Of a stretch of 64,000 nt of DNA, positions 60,099 through 64,000 are shown piece by piece (the stretch's first letter is position 1; every line of letters starts with the position of its first letter). The stretch lies in assembly GCF_001679005.1 (NCBI RefSeq), contig NZ_LXTW01000032.1:372001-436000 (forward strand). The letters are read 5' to 3'. The DNA is from Moraxella nonliquefaciens (GTDB taxonomy: Bacteria > Pseudomonadota > Gammaproteobacteria > Pseudomonadales > Moraxellaceae). Below the pieces are notes generated by a model. That model worked only from the letters and a program-made list of their open reading frames with translations, was not told the DNA's origin and did not search any database. The translations under genes were made by a program, and so were the position numbers.

Positions 60099-61952
60099 AT
60101 GAGCGAACATTCCACTTCCCAATTAGCCGCCCTTATTCAGCTTGGCAAAGAGCAAGGCTATCTGACCTATGCTGAGATTAATGACCAGTTGCCTGAGTCC
60201 GTTACCGAAAGCGACCAGGTAGAGGACATCATCGCCATGCTAACGGACGTTGGCATCGCCATTTATGACGTCGCCCCTGATGAAGATGACATTATTTTAG
60301 CAAACTCAGGCAGTGATGATGACATGGCAGCCGATGAAGCAGCGGCGGTTCTTGCCAGTGTTGAGACAGAACCTGGACGTACCACCGACCCTGTGCGTAT
60401 GTACATGCGTGAGATGGGGACGGTAGATTTGCTCTCTCGTGATGGTGAGATTAGCATTGCCAAACGCATAGAAGAGGGCACTCGTGAAGTTCAATATATC
60501 ATGGCGTACTGGCCAGGTACGGTTAAATTTGTCCTAGATGAATATGCACAGGTACAAACAGGTGAGAAAAAAATCTCTGATGTGGTTACAGGCTTTTTAT
60601 CACTGGATGATGGCGATATTGAAATCTTAGAAAATGACATAGAAATTAACTTAACAATCAGCGAATCCGATGATGACGATGATGATGAAGAAAATGATGA
60701 CGGTAGCATAAACATAGATAATGACAACGATGACAGCGGTCTTGACCCAGAAGAGGTCAAAGCTCGCTTTGATGAAATCCAAAACCTATTTGACAACGCC
60801 AAAAAGATGCTTGAAAAACATGGGCGTAGCAGTGAAGAGGCCAAAGCCGCTTATGATGAACTTGCCACTCGGTTCATGCTCATCAAACTCAATAACCGTC
60901 TGTCCGACCAAATCATGGCACTCATGCGTCAGGCCTATGAAGATGTACGTACTACCGAACGCCAAATCATGCGATTGGTCATCCGCAAGGGCAAAATGCC
61001 CCTTGATGAATTCAAAAAAACCTTCCCCAGCAATGAGACGAACATTGACTGGCTTGCCCATCGCATTGATGGTAAGCCTGCTTTTGCAGATACCTTAAAG
61101 GCAGTCATGCCCGATGTTGTGGCACTACAAAAAAGAATCCTAGCTCACGAAGAAAACCTACAAATGAATATTCGTGACATGAAAGCGGTGGCTCGTCAAA
61201 TGGCAATCGGAGAAGCCAAAGCTCGTCGTGCCAAAAAAGACATGGTTGAGGCCAACTTACGTCTGGTCATCTCCATCGCCAAAAAATACACCAACCGTGG
61301 CTTACAATTTCTTGACCTCATCCAAGAGGGCAATATTGGTCTGATGAAAGCGGTAGACAAATTTGAATATCGTCGTGGTTATAAATTCTCAACTTATGCC
61401 ACATGGTGGATTCGTCAAGCCATCACCCGCTCTATCGCTGACCAAGCTCGTACCATTCGCATCCCTGTGCATATGATTGAGACAATTAACAAAATCAACC
61501 GAGTGTCTCGCCAACTGCTTCAAGAGATGGGACGTGAACCGACCCCAGAGGAGTTGGGTGAACGTTTGGATATGGATGAGGCCAAGGTGCGTAAGGTCTT
61601 AAAAATCGCCAAAGAACCAATCTCCATGGAAACACCCATTGGTGATGATGAAGACAGTCACCTAGGCGACTTCATCGAAGACAGTACCATTTCAAGTCCT
61701 GTTGAGAATGCCACTGCCGAGGGCTTGCGTGAGGCAACCCGAGAGGTACTAGATAACTTGACCGAACGTGAGGCCAAAGTGCTAAAAATGCGGTTTGGTA
61801 TTGACATGGCCTCTGACCACACCTTAGAAGAGGTAGGTAAGCAATTTGATGTCACTCGTGAACGTATTCGCCAAATTGAGGCCAAAGCTCTGCGTAAATT
61901 ACGCCACCCATCTCGCTCTGAACATTTACGTTCGTTTTTGGAAAATGACTGA
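60099..61952 (+). CDS. rpoD: RNA polymerase primary sigma factor RpoD (sigma-70)
   Basis: 617-residue housekeeping sigma factor. Region 1.1 lies at the start, a region rich in Asp/Glu (about 200-225, near 60660-60735) forms part of the non-conserved region, and regions 2-4 include NLRLVISIAKKYTNRGLQFLDLIQEGNIGLMKAVDKFEYRRGYKFSTYATWWIRQAI, followed by TLEEVGKQFDVTRERIRQIEAKALRKLRHP (region 4.2 helix-turn-helix). The start is the ATG at 60099; an in-frame TTG at 60060 lies inside the -10 element and cannot be used. Monocistronic with a terminator. Confidence 0.98.
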   Translation: MSEHSTSQLAALIQLGKEQGYLTYAEINDQLPESVTESDQVEDIIAMLTDVGIAIYDVAPDEDDIILANSGSDDDMAADEAAAVLASVETEPGRTTDPVRMYMREMGTVDLLSRDGEISIAKRIEEGTREVQYIMAYWPGTVKFVLDEYAQVQTGEKKISDVVTGFLSLDDGDIEILENDIEINLTISESDDDDDDEENDDGSINIDNDNDDSGLDPEEVKARFDEIQNLFDNAKKMLEKHGRSSEEAKAAYDELATRFMLIKLNNRLSDQIMALMRQAYEDVRTTERQIMRLVIRKGKMPLDEFKKTFPSNETNIDWLAHRIDGKPAFADTLKAVMPDVVALQKRILAHEENLQMNIRDMKAVARQMAIGEAKARRAKKDMVEANLRLVISIAKKYTNRGLQFLDLIQEGNIGLMKAVDKFEYRRGYKFSTYATWWIRQAITRSIADQARTIRIPVHMIETINKINRVSRQLLQEMGREPTPEELGERLDMDEAKVRKVLKIAKEPISMETPIGDDEDSHLGDFIEDSTISSPVENATAEGLREATREVLDNLTEREAKVLKMRFGIDMASDHTLEEVGKQFDVTRERIRQIEAKALRKLRHPSRSEHLRSFLEND

Positions 61953-61965
61953 CTTATAACCACCC

Positions 61966-61993
61966 AAATAACCACCATCGTGTGGTTATTTTT
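61966..61993 (+). terminator. Intrinsic terminator of rpoD
   Basis: AAATAACCAC and GTGGTTATTT pair around a 6-base loop with a T run. Confidence 0.83.
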
Positions 61994-62053
61994 ATGCTTG
62001 AAAAAACCACCATCACCCTCATCTACCCCTAAACTCATTCTCCTTATCAAATC

Positions 62054-62383
62054 ATGACAACCAAACTCACCAATTTAAACATAACCCCAACTGTGAATGC
62101 CAAACGCACAGAAATCCAAAACCCCGAATTGTGGCAGTTCCCCATGGATTACCCCATGAGTATTATCGGACATGAGGGGGAGCATGACAGTCTGCGTCAT
62201 GAAGTTACGCTCATTTTGGCAGAGATTTTTCCTGATTTTGATGCCGCCAGCATGGTTGTCCGCCCATCTAAAACAGGACGATTTCACGCCCTTCGGGTCA
62301 ATCTACACCTGACATCTGCCGATGAAGTCAATCGCTTATACACCGCCCTTGACAAAGCCAAAACGGTTAAGACCGCTGTTTGA
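62054..62383 (+). CDS. ybeD: YbeD-family (DUF493) protein
   Basis: 109-residue protein with the ELWQFPMDYPMSIIGHEGE block at about 25-43 and the VRPSKTGRFHALRVNLHLTSADEVNRLYTALD block, which are typical of the YbeD/UPF0250 family, a small alpha/beta fold with a ligand-binding ACT-like look. In E. coli it lies between dacA and lipB; here that context is missing. An extra N-terminal segment of about 20 residues precedes the family core. Function unknown. Confidence 0.85.
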   Translation: MTTKLTNLNITPTVNAKRTEIQNPELWQFPMDYPMSIIGHEGEHDSLRHEVTLILAEIFPDFDAASMVVRPSKTGRFHALRVNLHLTSADEVNRLYTALDKAKTVKTAV

Positions 62384-62385
62384 TA

Positions 62386-62417
62386 CTTTACATGCCTTGA
62401 CCTTTACATGCCTTGAC
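62386..62417. repeat. Exact 16-bp tandem duplication after the ybeD-like gene
   Basis: CTTTACATGCCTTGAC occurs twice in a row (62386-62401, 62402-62417), immediately before a terminator. Confidence 0.93.
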
Positions 62418-62418
62418 C

Positions 62419-62447
62419 AAAGACCGCTTGCCAAAGTTGGTCTTTTT
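62419..62447 (+). terminator. Intrinsic terminator of the ybeD-like gene
   Basis: AAAGACC and GGTCTTT pair around a 13-base loop, followed by T residues to 62447. Confidence 0.75.
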
Positions 62448-62525
62448 ATAAACCCAAAAGACATCATCGGTCTTATTAAATGAATGTAGCACATTCATTT
62501 AATTTTGACTTTATTTCATTACTCC

Positions 62526-63845
62526 ATGTCATCTGCCATCATGCACACCATACCCCCCAAGCCCCAAACCGCCCTACGCATTTTGCACACATCTGATTGG
62601 CACATTGGTAAACGCCTGTTCAACCACAGCCGATACGATGAATTTGAAGCCTTTTTGGATTGGCTACATATCGCCATTGACACTCATGATATAAATGCAC
62701 TCATCGTGGCAGGCGATATTTTTGACACCGTTACACCCAGCAATAAAGCCCAAGAGTTGTATTATGAATTTTTAGCAAAAGTTGCCAAAAGCTGCTGCCA
62801 ACACGTCATCATCACCGCAGGCAATCACGACAGTCCCACGTTTTTGGATGCTCCCAAGGTCATTTTAAAGACACTTAATGTTTGGGTCATCGGACAGGCT
62901 ACCACTGACATCAATGATGAAATACTGCTACTAAAAGACAAATCACAAGATGGCTTAGATATCGTGCGTGCTATTATTCTTGCCGTGCCATATTTGCGTG
63001 ATAAAGACGTCAGGACAGGCGGTAGTTTTGAGATGACAGGACAGCGAGACCACGAGACCGCCCAAGGCATTGCCAAACACTATCAAAATCTTAGCAGCCA
63101 TGCCCTTATCCTACAAGATGAATATCAAGCCAACCCAAATCAGCCCCCCATCCCCATCATCGCCACAGGTCATCTGTTTTGTGCAGGAGCGAACATCTCA
63201 TCAGATGATGATGGCATGCGAAAAGAGAGTTTTGTTGGCACGCTTGGGCAACTGCCTGCCAGTATCTTTGCCGATGAGATTAACTATGTTGCCCTAGGAC
63301 ACATTCACGCCCCACAAAAAGTTGCAGGACAAGACCGCATTCGCTACTGTGGTTCACCCATCGCCATGGGGTTTGGTGAGATTGGCAAGGATAAACAGGT
63401 GTTGATTGTTGATTTTGACCCTACCACAGCGAACATCCCCCACATTCATACCCTAAGCGTGCCTATTTTTACCAAAATGGTTAGATTACAAGGGGATACC
63501 GACACCATTAGGCACGCCTTAAACCCACTCATCGCCGAAAACCAAACCATCTATGCTGAGATTGTCTATGATGGGCAGACATTAGAGCCAAATTTTGCCA
63601 AAGACATCAAAGCCTTTTTGGCAAATACCAAGGTACTGCCTTTAAATATCCAAAACAACACCCAACGCAGGCACATCCTACAAAGTACTTATCATGGTGA
63701 AAACCTAAAACAGCTAACGACCATGGACGTATTTGACAGACTGCTAGATAGGCAAGTGGTCACAGATGAGGAAAAAAATGAGCTAAAAACCGCTTATCAA
63801 CACATCATCCAGACCATTTACGAACAAGACGTAAAGGCAGAATAA
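62526..63845 (+). CDS. sbcD: Nuclease SbcCD subunit D
   Basis: Metallophosphoesterase subunit (about 439 residues) of the SbcCD nuclease, which opens hairpins and cleaves DNA ends. Motifs in order: HTSDWHIGKRLFNHSR, LIVAGDIFDTVTPSN, ITAGNHDSPT, ATGHLFCAGAN and YVALGHIHAPQ, followed by the C-terminal SbcC-binding domain. The start is uncertain because no ribosome site is clear: ATG at 62526 or 62541 are both reasonable, the latter giving 434 residues. The sbcC gene starts 81 bases downstream, the usual pairing. Confidence 0.94.
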   Translation: MSSAIMHTIPPKPQTALRILHTSDWHIGKRLFNHSRYDEFEAFLDWLHIAIDTHDINALIVAGDIFDTVTPSNKAQELYYEFLAKVAKSCCQHVIITAGNHDSPTFLDAPKVILKTLNVWVIGQATTDINDEILLLKDKSQDGLDIVRAIILAVPYLRDKDVRTGGSFEMTGQRDHETAQGIAKHYQNLSSHALILQDEYQANPNQPPIPIIATGHLFCAGANISSDDDGMRKESFVGTLGQLPASIFADEINYVALGHIHAPQKVAGQDRIRYCGSPIAMGFGEIGKDKQVLIVDFDPTTANIPHIHTLSVPIFTKMVRLQGDTDTIRHALNPLIAENQTIYAEIVYDGQTLEPNFAKDIKAFLANTKVLPLNIQNNTQRRHILQSTYHGENLKQLTTMDVFDRLLDRQVVTDEEKNELKTAYQHIIQTIYEQDVKAE

Positions 63846-63926
63846 TATGACTTTATGGACTTAATTTTACCATTTTGTCTTAATTTATTTTACCCCAACT
63901 TATGCCATCCATCTTTTTAAATCATC

Positions 63927-64000
63927 ATGAAAATACTTTCTTTATCATTTAGCAATCTTAACTCACTAAAAGGTAACTGGCACATTGATTTTACCGATGA
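63927..64000 (+). CDS. sbcC: Nuclease SbcCD subunit C, first 24 codons (cut by window edge)
   Basis: The ATG at 63927 opens MKILSLSFSNLNSLKGNW, the typical SbcC/Rad50 N terminus that leads into the Walker A region (the full motif lies outside the window). Continuation is expected for about 1000-1200 codons. It follows sbcD in the normal order. Confidence 0.88.
   Translation, partial: MKILSLSFSNLNSLKGNWHIDFTD

Noticed and set aside
1..64000. CRISPR arrays, prophage, IS elements, tRNA or rRNA genes
   Set aside because: No regularly spaced repeats with unique spacers, transposase motifs, cloverleaf segments with TTCGA-type arms or rRNA stretches were seen.

Overview
The window reads as a chromosomal segment of a gammaproteobacterium of the family Moraxellaceae, most likely genus Moraxella. 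I infer this from the AT-leaning composition, the overall gene complement, the Acinetobacter-type MesD/MesX methionine genes, and a GyrA whose quinolone-determining residues fall at T80 and D84, the numbering I know from M. catarrhalis. Species is not resolvable by eye. Almost all of the sequence is housekeeping and respiratory genes. I see no prophage, insertion sequence, CRISPR array, rRNA or tRNA.

Layout. 1-7020 (minus strand): a truncated rnz, then molybdenum-cofactor genes transcribed as ppiC-moeA, moaA, and moaB-mobA-moaC-moaD-moaE. 7227-10035 (minus): flavin reductase, mesD and mesX, a cobalamin-independent core methionine synthase module. 10217-12919 gyrA (minus), then rpsT, yhdT-panF, a DUF3360-type transporter, yacG (too small for most gene callers), argD, a DegS-type protease, hemF and a lipid-anchored cytochrome c'. 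22078-24351: sodA and radA. 24467-27325: thiX, a TPP riboswitch, then thiY-thiZ. 27486-33152: an ABC exporter, a TPR-like exported protein and a large lipoprotein hydrolase. 33249-36692: lpxH, ppiB, glnS. 36772-45980 (minus): hemerythrin-like gene and narK-narG-narH-narJ-narI. 46184-48322: S-formylglutathione hydrolase and a lytic transglycosylase. After about 1 kb of gene-free AT-rich DNA come an acyl-CoA dehydrogenase, a gcr / Pif1-helicase / GAPDH-family operon, an orphan gene, ybaB-recR, ubiH, rpoD, a YbeD-family gene, sbcD and the start of sbcC.

How the genes work together. Membrane nitrate reductase NarGHI, its chaperone NarJ and the transporter NarK need the molybdenum cofactor made by the moa/moe/mob genes about 35 kb away. 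The two clusters are tied together by an identical 14-bp sequence, CTACTTTGGGGGTA, in the same orientation and at nearly the same distance (91 and 97 bp) upstream of moaA and narK. It is a candidate operator for a nitrate or redox regulator. The PpiC-type protein beside moeA (a gene type linked to nar operons in Pseudomonas), the lipid-anchored cytochrome c' and the hemerythrin-like protein fit the same nitrate/NO theme. A second recurring signal is a set of exact short tandem duplications (9-18 bp units) in intergenic DNA, some touching start or stop codons.
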